DNA from: Azolla pinnata
Taxonomy: Eukaryota > Streptophyta > Polypodiopsida > Salviniales > Salviniaceae
Assembly (NCBI GenBank): GCA_037176905.1
Contig: JBBBWG010003892.1
Span: 36,784-100,783, forward strand
Reading direction: 5' to 3'
DNA length: 64,000 nucleotides
Shown here: positions 52,601-64,000 of the stretch, piece after piece
Layout: each line of letters opens with the position of its first letter
Position numbering within the stretch: the stretch's first letter is position 1
Notes under the pieces: generated by a model
What the model was told of the DNA's origin: nothing
The model's input: the letters and a program-made list of their open reading frames with translations, nothing else
Database searches by the model: none
Translations under genes and position numbers: made by a program

Positions 52601-55313
52601 GTCACTATTGAATATTTTGTAGCTACTACTTTAAATTGTTTAACAGTTAAACATATCACGAATAGGATTAGGGTCGGAATATGCACACCCCCGCTATAGA
52701 ATTAAAGGGAAAGAATGGAAACTGTACTATAATACTAGAAGTAAAAGTAGATTACCTTTTCCCAATTTGAGACGTATTTATCCCAACCTTGATAATACTC
52801 CCCCCCACTTCGGATGTCTTTTTCTGTAGTCTTGATTTGTTTGTGCTCATTACTTATGAGTTTAGTGTCGCTATCCTCTTTAATTTTCTTTTTACTCTCA
52901 GGATTCATTTTTCTTACTTTAGGGAGATCCGAATCTAAATCTGAAATATCAATTGGGTATGAATCAATTTCTAGCAGAGCCGAACAATATTTTATTTAGT
53001 AAAGCGAGAAGATATAAAAACTATATAGAATTACAATACAGAACCTATTTAAAGCAATGTGTACATTATGTTACTGTAAACCTGGACCCACGGATCTTTA
53101 GATAAAATCGTTTAAATCTCAACATATATTACAGATTTCCGTTTTATACCCTCAAGGCACAATATTTAGAATGGTTCCATGTAAGGAACCATGGATTTGT
53201 ACGTTAGAGAGTGTACATAACGACAATTGTAAGTTGATGAAAAATTATACACAAAAGATGGAAGATATAACATTAAAGTTAATTATGTCTTGTTCAGAAT
53301 AAACAAAAGAATAAGAACTATCTAAACACTTACTTTAACTAAAACACCATTTACCACAAAAATGTTAGATCACTGATATAGACTTTCCTCTAGAAATTTT
53401 CAATATGATAATTCTTACAGCTTTGACCTGATAATTATATGAACATTGGGATCAAGCACATATGTGGCACAAAGTCGAGATCCTAGGATTAACCCCATGT
53501 ATCATGACCAGATTATACGAAATTTGTCCATAAGAAATATATGAGAATCCAACCTGGGCCGTTTTGAAATTTAACTGTTTCTGTATAAAAGCACAGTAAT
53601 GAGACAATTACTCCTCTTCTATCTTACGAACTTTGACAACATTCATGCTGTATGCACTGATTTCGACATATTCCAAATAGTATTCAAGAGCTCGATCAGT
53701 TTGTCTGCCCGAATAGATGCAGTTCTATATGTGTACACTAGCATGAGAAAGTTTCAAGCAAATCACTCAAATCCATCACCCCAGAAACCCCAATACTTAT
53801 TCATAAACTTCAGAAATCCCCAAGTCACTTATTTCTGGAACATTTGTTTGGATGGGAGAAAAATGAGTAGAATATGATACCATCAGAATCCATCTTTGGT
53901 TTCAAGTTCCGCAGCTTTTGGAGTTCCAAATCCTTTTCCTTGATATCTGCCTAGAATTAGGAACCATGCTATGTTTATATTTTTTTGTACATAATACTAA
54001 TAATAAATTTTTTCTGGACTGAGGCGAGACTACCTTTGTAGTAACGAATAAACATGATTGCAAGAACATACCTGCCAGAATTGCAGGACTTTTACCATGT
54101 CATCTGTCTCGCGAGATGATAGGCTGCAGGAATAAAGAGAATTCTAAATGAAGATGCTTATGTAAAAAGACAGATCCACAAGAAAGAAAATGTGTATTAC
54201 CAAGTGTCTACATTGTCAGGATCAAGGCCTCCTAGTTCTATTATTCTCTTACGTATGACATCAGCTGTCTGGTAGAATCCTTCATCCCTCATATACTTTT
54301 CTAATCGTTTAAGTTTGGGAATGCTTGTCCAGCTTTTTATTTTATCATACCTGTAGATCACAAAATGTATATGTCAGCTATACTCTTTTCATTGATACGG
54401 TAAAGCGCACAACATAGAAGAAAATTATCCGAAGCAAACTTCACATAGCATTCCGAAATCCATACTCTTATCGTGCATCACTTGGAAAAAAAACTATCAT
54501 TTTTGCATCGCTCCTCTCGGACAAACGCACAAAAAAAAAACGTGAGGTTCCTCACCACCTATATTTCTTTATTCAAATTGGCCCATGCTTTTGGCCCATG
54601 CTCAAAATCTTTGTTAAGGCAGAAGTTTCAATTCACTGAAGCTCAGATGTTATGTACTTAACAAGAAAAATTCCGTTACACATTGGTTCTACTTATCTAA
54701 TTGGAATATCCGAAGGGTGTGAAGATTAACAGAACTGAATAGGGTAAATTGGCAAACATGATCTGATCCACAAGAACTAATATTTTGACATCTTTACAAT
54801 TTAAGCAGAGTCCAGCTTAGAAGATATGATGTAATGTTGATGATAAAATAGGGCACTGTAACAGACTTTCTCTATCACCTATGTGTTTTCAGCAAATGAA
54901 CCACATTATATCTGAATGGCTAGCGTGTTAAGTTCAGATTCCTTCATGAGCATCAACAGTAACTACATCTGTGCTCGCATACTATGGGAATCCCATACGT
55001 CATAGTCCACCTCAATAATAGTATTAACATCTGTATCTTTGTTTCTCTTGGTCTCTCTCTCTCTATATAATGACTTCTCTCTGCCTTTCTTAATGCACCG
55101 AGATTGTGAATAAGGGTAGAGACAATCCGGTTGCTCTCCTTTTACCCTGTCCGTTTTCCTTTCTCTTTTGTTCTGGGGGATTCTAATGAACATCAACTGC
55201 AAATATCAACAGGGGAAAGCGAACCCAGCAAAGAAGGATGCGTAGAACACTCACGTTATATCGTTGAACTCGTCGAGCTCTGCCTGCGAAGCCGGAGGAT
55301 GCATGAGGACCAT
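46627..55313 (-). CDS. SPAG1-like axonemal dynein assembly factor (DNAAF13 type)
   Basis: Sixteen minus-strand exons join in phase to 970 residues: 55313-55255, 54350-54201, 54123-54072, 53950-53881, 52970-52756, 52364-52300, 51932-51842, 51553-51452, 51380-51312, 50432-50372, 50247-50092, 50011-49296, 48727-48326, 48234-48097, 48016-47615, 46791-46627. The order matches animal SPAG1 (926 residues in human). An N-terminal region (YDKIKSWTSIPKLKRLEKYM, then WDKYVSNWEK) precedes three TPR clusters: about 222-311 (starting ANREKEKGNDLF), 508-602 (HTKGNKFFKERNFEKAYDCY) and 690-782 (VRGNQLFSNGHYEAAIDLYS). The C-terminus is an RPAP3_C-type domain (EFERALLELSKEPEHLKKYI … KRFQIALMLL). SPAG1 acts in the cytoplasm with HSP90/R2TP chaperones to pre-assemble dynein arms of motile cilia, which in plants means sperm flagella. 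RPAP3 is the nearest alternative, but the length, the three TPR clusters and the N-terminal region favour SPAG1. Confidence 0.88.
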
Positions 55314-55469
55314 GTCCGTGTGCGTTTCTGGGACGAAGGGAAGCAAACAAATCACGGGAAGAAAGAAAACGTAGAGAAGAAAGCGGAGATTGTTCTGAAT
55401 CCTGAGCTACGAGAGAGAGACAGAGAGAGCTTCAGCAAACGACAGTTACCGGAAAAGACCAGTTTTTTA

Positions 55470-55640
55470 TGCATACATGCATGTGCATGCATGCACATAC
55501 ATGCATGTGTACGGCACATGCATGCATGCATGCACATACATGCATGTGTATGGCACACGCATGCATGCATGCATATGCTCCATCACACATACCTACATGC
55601 ATATACTGTGCCACATGCACATACATCTATGCATTCATTG
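55470..55640. repeat. CATG-type array upstream of the SPAG1-like start
   Basis: ATGCATGC and ACATACATGCATGTGTAYGG units recur, about 160-330 bp upstream of the SPAG1-like start codon. The sequence is close in type to the 39.6-kb array. Confidence 0.85.
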
Positions 55641-55816
55641 TGTACATACAAAGTGTGTGTCTGATCCAAGTACCAAACACACTGCTTATTGCGTGATCGA
55701 TAAGAAGTCGATTATAATGAGCCTTCCCTGCATCCTTAATCAAGATTCTCCGCGGGATATCGGTAGGTGTTAATCGATCGTTGATCGGTAGAGCGCCGAT
55801 TCAAGCAGCCGGATGA

Positions 55817-56179
55817 TTACTTGCGAAGAATCCCGCTGCTTGTGCTGATTACGAAGAACGTTGATTTCAGTATTCGGCGAATCACTCCATCAATGGTCTT
55901 GACGTCGTAGAGTCTTATTGGAGCACCATATAACTGCAGTGGAGACACCGTCCTATGAAAGTGCTCAATGGGAGGAGAGATGATGGCACAAAGATATCTG
56001 GCTTTAAAATTACCGTGCTTGCAAAACCATTTCTGAACGATAATCAGACATTTGGCACCCTTCATATCCTTGTGCCTGGCAGTGCAATTTGTACGGAAGC
56101 CAAAGATTAGCAGAATCCCTCTGAGACAAAACCTAGGTTCCTTAGGCAGTGATATCCCGACTTTGGAAAGCTCATTCAT
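55817..56179 (-). CDS. Hypothetical 120-residue ORF between SPAG1-like and PLD genes
   Basis: An ATG-initiated minus-strand frame (MNELSKVGISLPKEPRFCLR …) runs 120 codons between two divergent genes. It has non-repetitive, protein-like composition, with a hydrophobic stretch (GILLIFGF) and several Cys and His. I do not recognise it. No upstream exon fits: all frames are closed shortly before the ATG. It could be a lineage-specific small gene or chance. Confidence 0.22.
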   Translation of the reverse strand: MNELSKVGISLPKEPRFCLRGILLIFGFRTNCTARHKDMKGAKCLIIVQKWFCKHGNFKARYLCAIISPPIEHFHRTVSPLQLYGAPIRLYDVKTIDGVIRRILKSTFFVISTSSGILRK

Positions 56180-56378
56180 TCCAGAAGCAGTTGTATCGAA
56201 GACGAGAGCAGATCATTCATTCCTTGCCGAGCACCTGTAATTACGTAACGCGACCCTAGCAACTGCACATACATACACACACACATATGATTCTTGTACA
56301 TCAAGAAACTTCGGTTGTAAACCATTGTGCTCAGTTACCTGAGGAAGGTGCCCCATTGCGAGTTCTCCCGGAAAAGAG

Positions 56379-56386
56379 TATATAAG
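56379..56386 (+). promoter_or_regulatory. Candidate TATA box of the PLD gene
   Basis: TATATAAG lies 493 bp before the PLD start codon. A start site about 30 bp downstream would place the W-box repeat array inside the 5' UTR. This is a single-motif guess. Confidence 0.35.
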
Positions 56387-56428
56387 CCATGCCAAACCCA
56401 CGGATCCGAAGCTCGCGACGAAGACCTG

Positions 56429-56687
56429 CTTGACCAGGTCAAGCTGGAAGTTGTCCCAAGCTTGACCAGGTCAAAGCTGTAAGTTGTCCCAACCTTGACC
56501 TAGTCAAGCTAGAAGTTGTCCCAAACTTGACCAGGTCAAAGCTGGAAGTTGTCCCAAGCTTGACCTGGTCAAGATGGAAGTTGTCCCAAGCTTGACCAGG
56601 TCAAGTTGGAAGTTGTCCCAACCTTGACCTGGTCAAGCTGGAAGTTGTCCCAAGCTTGACTTGGTCAAGCTGGAAGTTGATCCAAAT
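56429..56687. promoter_or_regulatory. Eight-unit palindromic W-box array upstream of PLD
   Basis: Eight tandem units of 32-33 bp each begin with CTTGACC(A/T)GGTCAAG or a near copy and continue (C/G)TGGAAGTTGTCCCAA. Units 1, 5, 6 and 7 are perfect 15-bp palindromes; units 2 and 4 carry one extra A; units 3 and 8 have substitutions. Each unit carries TTGAC(C/T) on both strands, so there are 16 W-box cores (the WRKY binding site) in about 260 bp. The array ends 192 bp before the PLD ATG. Confidence 0.85.
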
Positions 56688-56778
56688 CTGGAATTATAAC
56701 CTAACATTGAACCAACGTGAAGTAAAAAACAAGGAAGTCGATTTTGAAGAGTGAAATGCTGCAAATTAGTCCCAGTCC

Positions 56779-57051
56779 ATGGCCCAAAGTTTCGGTTTGA
56801 TTTCTGTCGTGCCTCTCCATCACCAGCAGCAGCAGCAGCAGCAGCAGCATCGGAAGACGAAGAAGAAGCAGAGGATCCATGGCCTTGCATCTCCTTCATG
56901 GCACTCTTCAATGCACCATCTTCGGTGCACAGGACTTGGTGGACGAGGTCCGCCTCACTGGGGCTTCCGCCAAAGTGCTCAGAACGGTAGCATGCTTATC
57001 ATTGCCCAAAGATGCTCCGTTCCTTTCTTTTCTCTTTCCGCCCGATCGTAG
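56779..57051 (+). promoter_or_regulatory. Upstream ORF overlapping the PLD start codon
   Basis: An ATG at 56779 opens a 90-codon frame in a different frame from PLD. It runs through a CAG repeat (Gln run) and past the PLD ATG at 56879 and the first donor site at 56987. A second, 14-codon frame opens at 56757. They matter only if transcription starts upstream of them, for example at the candidate TATA box. Confidence 0.4.
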
Positions 57052-60000
57052 TCTGTGTGCATTTGTGCAAAGCTCCCTCTTTTTTGGGAAGAAGGAAGCT
57101 TCTGGCTAGATCTACGTGTTCTTGGCCAGTATTTCTTCGAGTTTCCTAGTCTAGTCAATCAGTGCGAGAATGATGTTGGGTTGTGTAGATTTTACCTATA
57201 AATCCCTGTGCTTCTATTGCGTTGAATGCCTACCTAGTCACTGGGATGATGGTGGATCACGAGTATTGCACGGGACAGTGACAGATAACATAGTTTTGGT
57301 CTGTAAAATTTGCCTTATTTCTTTGAAGTTCTCTCAATCAATCATTGGATAGATAAGGGTTGCCGTCTGTATGCTTTTGATTCATTTGTGGATCTGTCTT
57401 TGCATGCATAGTTTGTAATGGTGGATTTGGCCATTTGGATTATGATCAGTCTTTGTGAAATTGATCTGTGAAATTGATCTGTGAAATTGTTTGGCCTTTC
57501 TTTGCATGCCATCCACTGTTATGCATGCCTGTCTCATGGAACGGTTGTCATTCTCTAGATAGATTTAGGGGGTTGCGTATTTTGAACATCGATTCTTCAA
57601 AGAATGCTCCATTGATGCAATAGACCAGTGCTCAATGCCCATAGATCTGTTCGAAAAATTCAAGGGCTTTACTGGGAATTCTTGATAAATGTTTGGAAGA
57701 ATGATGGTTGATTGTTGAGTGATCTGTTTATAATTTTAAGCTTTCTCTCTTTGAATAACTATTTCGTTTGGGATACGATGATTGTTTGTGGAGGTGATGA
57801 TTGTTTGTGGAGGTGACCAGTCTGCATTTTTGATAAAATCATGGTGTTTTTCAGTTTGTGGGTTTCATTGAACAAACGGTGCATATGGGTAGAGGGCCCA
57901 GCAGGTTATATGCTACTGTAGACATCGGAAATGCTCGGATGCGCCGGACTCGCATCGTGGAGATGGAGCCGGTGAATCCAGTGTGGATGGAAAGCATGCA
58001 AATTTACTGTGCACATTACACTTCGGAGGTTGTTATCTCTATCAAGGATGATGATCTTGTGGGGTCACATGTTATAGGCAGGGCCCGAATACCTGTGAAG
58101 TCTCTACTTGCAGGAGATGTAGTCGAAGATGCATATGATCTGTATCATGACGATGGGGCTAAAATTAAAGGAGGAGGCAGGGTCAAAGTACGTCTTCAGT
58201 TCCTTGATGCACAGAAGGGCGATGACACTGAATGGTCCTTCCAACAGGCTTTTTTCCACCCTCAGAGTCATTGCCATGTAAAGCTGTACCAGGATGCTCA
58301 TATGCAAGCCGGATTTCTACCCAAAATCTACTTGTCTGATGGGCAGGTTTTCCAGCCTTCACGTTGTTGGAAGGACATGTATGAGGCCATATCGAAAGCA
58401 GAGATCTTCATCTATATAGCTGGATGGTCGGTTTATACCGAGATTTCGCTCCTGCGTGATGGAGAGGCTGTTGCGGAGACGCTGGGCGATCTCTTGATAA
58501 GGAAGGCCGAAGAACCTGGAGTGACTGTGGCATTGCTAGTATGGGATGATCGGACATCCATCAGCTATATTAGGCCACAGGGGGTCATGGGAACACATGA
58601 TGAAGATACCGTGGCTTTCTTCCGCAGATCTAAGGTGAAATGCATCCTCTGCCCACGCTTGCCTGATGAAGAGCTGAGCGCAGTGCAAGGTATGCAAATC
58701 TCTACCATGTTCACCCACCATCAGAAGCTTGTTGCGGTCGATGCTGCATGTGCTCCGCCTTCATCTGCTAGGAAGGTAGTTAGTTTCCTCGGTGGGATTG
58801 ATGTCTGCGATGGGCGATTCGACGATCAAAGGCACTCGCTCTTCCGCACCCTAAATGCTGAGCATTCAAGGGATTTCTATCAAGGATCCCTGAGGAATGC
58901 TTCTCTCGCCATCGGTGGCCCTAGGCAACCGTGGCATGATATACACTGCCAGCTTCAAGGTCCCATAGCCTGGGATGTTGTCTCTAACTTCGAGCAAAGG
59001 TGGAATAAGCAAGGCACTGCCAATGTGCTTGTGGATCTAATAAACAAGCCACAGCTCCTCCCATCTAATGCTAGGGCTGATGGCCTTCGTGAGGATGCCG
59101 AGAGTTGGAGTGCCCAACTCTTCCGATCGATAGATGCTGGCGCTGCATTTGGGTTTCCCGACAACCCTAGAGATGCCTCTTCCAAGGGCCTTGTTAGTGG
59201 CAAAAATACAGTCATCGAAAGGAGCATCCAAGATGCTTACATTCATGCTATCCGCCTGGCAAATCATTTCATCTACATCGAGAACCAATACTTCTTAGGA
59301 AGCTGTTATGCATGGGATATCTCACAAGACGCAGGGTGCTTGCATCTCATTCCAATGGAAATCACTCTCAAGATTGTGAACAAGATTGAGGCTGGAGAAC
59401 GTTTTGTGGCTTACATTGTTATTCCTATGTATCCAGAGGGGATACCAGAGTCTGATGCTGTGCAAGCTATCCTCAATTGGCAGGCAAGGACCATGGAGAT
59501 GATGTATAAGCAGATTGCGATTGCTCTTCGAGCGGCTGGTCGGTCTGAAGAATCTCCAACTGACTATCTTTGCTTTTTCTGCCTGGGGAACAGAGAGACT
59601 AAGCTTCCTGATGAGAGGCCATCGCAGCCAGTCTCTGGTATGTCACTTCACTATAAACTGGCACAAGAGACTCGTCGCTTCATGATCTATGTGCATTCAA
59701 AGATGATGATAGGTGAGATACTCAAGCAAACTCGGTATGCCTCCAATTTCTTCAATGTTATCCTCTGTCTTTTTCAAGCTATAGTGATGTTGTGTCTTGC
59801 TTGTTTGAACTCGTCTTTCTTCTCTTTGAGTGAAGATGCATTGAAGATGTTGTACAATGTATTGGTGGGTATTTTGGTGTAGATTCTATCTGTGGTTTCT
59901 TGATGCATTGTTTTGTAAATGATCTTATAAAAATTTGCTTCTTGTTGATATTGCGCCGAGGGTGCTCGTCGTTTCACCTGTTTGCACTTCGAATGAATGA

Positions 60001-60693
60001 TCATTCACAAAGATGTTTTATGCTTTCCTTATGCATTCAAAACACTAGTGTTGATGGATATTCATTTGGACCAACAGGGGCACAACGGCAGATATTGCTT
60101 GTGCTTTATAATGCATTGAAAATTCTGTGATGGATAGAGCAAATTTCCAAGCTTGCCTATGCATATAGTATATAGATATATATACGTGTACTCTTTCTTT
60201 GTTATTGATGAATGCGTTTTTTTTTTTCATTGTGTGAGATATTTTCACTTTTGCAGTGGATGATGAGTACATCATAGTTGGTTCAGCCAACATAAACCAA
60301 CGATCAATGGATGGGGGGAGAGACACAGAGATAGCAGTGGGGGCATATCAGCCATCACATACATGGAAGACGAATAGAGGTGCACCACATGGGCAAGTCC
60401 ATGGATTCAGGATGAGCTTATGGTACGAGCATCTGGGCTTGCTCGATAACTGCTTCTTGGAGCCTTGGAGTTTGCAGTGTGTGAGACATGTCCAACAAGT
60501 GGCTAATGATCTTTGGGATCTCTATTCCGGACCTGAGGTTGTAGATCTACCAGGGCATCTACTGAGATACCCTATCGAGGTTACTGACGACGGAAGAGTC
60601 CATGAGCTCTATGGTGAACCTAACTTCCCAGATACGAAGGCCCCTATCTTGGGAAAACACATCCTCAGCTTGCCCTCCATCCTCACGACTTGA
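56879..60693 (+). CDS. Phospholipase D alpha
   Basis: Three exons (56879-56986, 57855-59712, 60257-60693) join in phase to 800 residues, close to the ~810 typical of plant PLD alpha. The enzyme hydrolyses phosphatidylcholine and related lipids to phosphatidic acid, a stress and ABA signal, in the cytosol and at membranes. An N-terminal C2 domain starts [16 protein letters not shown] and includes SRLYATVDI and [12 protein letters not shown]. The two catalytic HxKxxxxD motifs are HQKLVAVD (H325, K327, D332) and HSKMMIVD (H650, K652, D657); the second is completed only by splicing exon 2 to exon 3. Other family signatures are [21 protein letters not shown] and [19 protein letters not shown], and the C-terminus is SLPSILTT. 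The ATG sits in a good context (GATCCATGG). If intron 2 is retained the frame ends at 59882 after the first HKD only. AATAAA near 60971 may be the poly(A) signal. Confidence 0.95.
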
Positions 60694-63440
60694 AAGTGTA
60701 ATCATGTAAAAGGTATGATCTGTTATCATCTATTTGTTCTTGCTTCGAGGGAGATTGGGATTGGATCGAGCATTATAAAGAACCTGATTGAACAGTGAAA
60801 TAACTCATGCTACAGACATGGTTCTTGATACATCCAAATCCAACAATAAGGTGGAGGAGATTAGATTTCCGTTTACACACATTTTTATGTATTCATTGGA
60901 CAATATGTTAACGATCGCATATATTATAAAAAGGCAGAATACTATCGAATCGATCACCGTCGTCTGACACTCAATAAACTATGTGGTATAATATGATCGG
61001 TTCTTCTGAGCAGATCATGTTATGGGGCGATTGATGGATCAGGTGGTATAATAAGATCGAATCAATAACAGCATACCGATGATCCGGATAGAAGGATATT
61101 TATGCTTCCAAAAATCGTCTTAGGAGGTGAAGGAGTGAGATACCCATTTATGAATAGGATTATGATATTATCAAGGTATTCTGTTGAAACGTGAGATCAT
61201 TATTCAGAAAAATTGCTCAAAGGGGGTTGATTTACTGTCGAAGGCGATTATGCTTTGAAGGGAGAATTATTCGAATTATAATTGCAATGCTTTAAAGCCC
61301 CCGGGCCATGTTTTGATAATTCAATTCACATTCCCATCACAAAAACAGGAAAAAGAATGCTAAAGCTTAATTAATGGCCTAAAATATCCTAACGCTTGAA
61401 CTACCAAAATGTCATGGAGCAGCAATTTCATTTATTAAGGTATGTATTTGGCAACTCAACAATGTTCGAATCATCACAGAAATGAGCTCTACTTTCATCA
61501 CTGAAAACATCGCCCGATCAGCTGCCCCTCATTGAAGATAATAATGAATTTACGATGATGAGGAATGAACTATGTTATTAAGCTATGAAGCCTACCTAAT
61601 AAAAAATAACTTAGTCTAAGGTAGACATGGGTTGGCCTGCTAATAATCCACTGTCAAAATGCATGATTTAGCTTGTTAAACTGTGACTTTGGTAGACATT
61701 GAAATTGAATCTAGTTGCAGGAATATAGTGAGGATTGAATCAAAAGCCTAAATTAATGATGAACCACTACTAATCTCATACCTTGTTAGCCAGTCTTATC
61801 ACCTATCTCCTAATTGCCCCATTAATCTCCTTCGTTTGCTCACCAGCTGTGTCCCATGGCTTCATAATCAATTATCGCTACAAGCAATTTTCATTCTTTT
61901 TTTTTGCTGGTGGAACTAACCAAAGTCACTAGTTGTAGATTCAGATAAAGCAACAAGATTCAGTGAGCAGCTATCCATTGGCAAGCGTAAAATGAAGATC
62001 ATAACAGAAGTCAAACATTTTAAGCCCAATCATCCGGACAAAGTGGCCTAAATAGTGAGAGCGTTAGATTCATTACCATCAGAAAGGATTTAACACAGAA
62101 TCTAGAAAAAAGGCCCAACATTGGTGTAGATTTGACAATTTATAGTCTGAAAGGTGACGGAGCTTTGAACTCACGGGAACTTAATAGGCCAACTTCCGAA
62201 ATACTCCGCTAAAATATTTGTTTAGGCGTTGTCATTAAGCTGTAAGAATTTGTAAATTGTCGATGATCGATTATTATCGCTGCAAATGCTTGACGATGCA
62301 TTTTTTTGACAATGCTCTTGAATTAAATGGTGGAACAAGGAGAATTATGTTGTTGTGTGCATACAATCTGGGATTAGATATAATTGGGAGCTATATCGAT
62401 CATCTTAGTCATCGATCTGTCTGTTGATCGCGAGAGAAAAAAAAAACTGTGCTACTTGTTCGAGATCAAACCGTGCGTATGTCAAGCTTCAGATACCCTT
62501 CAAAAAACTCCAGAGATCACTAGCATTGGCGCAACAGCTTCTAAGCTATTAATTAGCAACTCTACCCCCAAAGATGCAAGGTTTAGAATCCACCGTTAAT
62601 TGTGTTAGATCAGATGTTGAATCAGCGCATTGCAGTCACCAAACAACATGCCGACAGATTAATAAAGTGAAATCTGAAGATTTGTAGATTCAGGTTTGTG
62701 ATTGCAGGCGTAATAATAAGAACATTTAAACATCGATCAGCCTACTAGGATGTGATGATACCAATCAGTGACAATTGTTCCTCTAATATTCAACTTGATC
62801 ACCACTAGTCACATTAAGCATAGAGTTTCCGCCCCTTTTTAAGCCATTGGCAGCTCTACCCCCATCCAATGTGGAATGATCCACATCGTGGTCCAGTTGT
62901 ATCCAATATCGGATATTCTCCTTAGATCACATGTCAATGGCAATAATCACCACCGGCATGCCACAGCGATGGTGAATGTCCAAGAATATTTAGGTCAGTA
63001 GGTGCATGTATAGCTCGCTAGAATCACGAGCAATATCGATCAAGCAGCCATGGATCTAGAGCTGAAGTGCATCTAAACATGGATTAATGAGTAGAAATTG
63101 AGCTTAGGGCGATCTAGCTCAAGTACTGCAGCTGGCTGGTCGTTAATCGGCAGCTAATTCATATGTAGAGTCTGGTAATTCGCTGGCTGCAATATTTCCA
63201 ATCAATGTCTTCTCAGTGACATTGTCAAAGATTTTGATCATGTACTGCTCAAGATTATTTGCTGCGCTTCATCATCATCTGAATCTGAATCTGAATCTGT
63301 CTGCATGAAGATTGGGACATAATTAGTTGGGCAAAGCGATTTTCTAGTGCTGGACTCGTAGCAGCTGAATCTGCATTGTCATGATTTAAGGAGAGGAGGG
63401 AGTCGACAATACACAGACAACAGGATTGGTGACATGGCGA
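60694..63440. other. AT-rich intergenic DNA downstream of PLD
   Basis: After the probable PLD 3' UTR I see no gene, RNA gene or clear repeat. The longest frames are under 75 codons and show no family features. Confidence 0.6.
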
Positions 63441-63449
63441 GCTCATAGA

Positions 63450-63721
63450 TCGGTATGCATTTTCATGAAGAAGAAGAAGAAGAAGAAAAGCTCCTAGATC
63501 GTTGCATTTTCATGAAGAAGAAGAAGAGCTCAATGATCGGTATGCATTTTCATGAAGAAGAAGACTCGGAAGAAGGGGTCCGAGTTGATAACACTGCATA
63601 TCTGACACTGGCGGATCGATCACCAGCTCTCTAAGTGCCCTTATTCTGGTCTGTTGAGGCCGCTATGGTGGGCGATTTAGACATGGCACAGATCTCATGA
63701 GGGGATGCAGACGCAGCTGGT

Positions 63722-63753
<32 letters not shown>

Positions 63754-64000
63754 AGAAGAAGAAGAAGAAGAAGGAGAGGAATCAGTTGATAATGTAATCC
63801 GAGGGGGGGCGATGCAGACCATGATGCATTGGTGGGCGATTTAGACATGTACATAGATTCTGAGGGGATGCAGATGCAGCTGGACCTAAAGAAGAAGAAG
63901 AAGAAGAAGAAGAAGAAGAGGAGGAGGAATCAGTTGATAATGTAATCCGAGGGGGATGCAGACCATGATGCATTGGTGGGCGATTTAGACATGTACATAG
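63450..64000. repeat. GAA-rich compound tandem repeat running off the window
   Basis: At 63460-63570, three units of TGCATTTTCATGAAGAAGAAG separated by AGCTC(C/A) and GATCG sequence occur. From 63666 a longer unit starting TGGTGGGCGATTTAGACATG recurs at 63830 and 63974, so the periods are 164 and 144 bp. Each contains a GAA tract of different length and AGTTGATAATGTAATCCGAG. The array continues past the end of the window. Confidence 0.9.

Overview
The window is nuclear DNA of a land plant. GT-AG introns, short interstitial CCCTAAA (plant telomere-type) runs and the gene families all point that way. Two genes narrow the lineage. One encodes a WUSCHEL-clade WOX homeodomain protein, a clade known from leptosporangiate ferns and seed plants. 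The other encodes a SPAG1-type (DNAAF13-like) axonemal dynein assembly factor, expected only where sperm are flagellated. Together they suggest a fern (or, less likely, a cycad or Ginkgo). This is inference. The moderate introns and few recognisable transposons favour a fairly compact genome. Microsatellites are unusually abundant (GAA, CATC, CATG, GAAT, penta- and hexanucleotide runs), and one 100-N assembly gap lies at 25713-25812.

Layout. 1-14.9 kb: no gene I can support, only simple repeats, a fold-back repeat near 9.8-10.1 kb and a possible decayed gene near 7.2-7.6 kb. 14997-16487 (+): WOX gene. 17940-20026 (+): organelle-targeted PDF-motif protein, 4 exons. 23855-24973 (-): TPR protein, 2 exons. 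25.6-25.9 kb: assembly gap flanked by identical 77-bp copies. 28293-31463 (+): very acidic membrane-anchored protein, 2 exons. 32440-35058 (-): strictosidine synthase-like beta-propeller protein, 4 exons. About 38306-38423 (-): a MIR160 hairpin. 39.6-44.2 kb: long CATG and CATC arrays. 46627-55313 (-): SPAG1-like gene, 16 exons. 56879-60693 (+): phospholipase D alpha, 3 exons, preceded by eight tandem copies of a 32-33 bp palindromic unit carrying 16 WRKY W-boxes. 60.7-64 kb: no gene seen, ending in a GAA-rich tandem repeat.

The genes are ordinary unlinked plant genes and do not form a pathway. The SPAG1-like and PLD genes are head to head, with about 1.6 kb between start codons. All exon junctions given were fixed by hand from GT/AG sites, reading phase and family similarity. 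I found no new multi-gene system. The most notable items are the W-box array before PLD, the unusual WOX recognition helix, the MIR160 locus and the lineage signal from the SPAG1-like gene.
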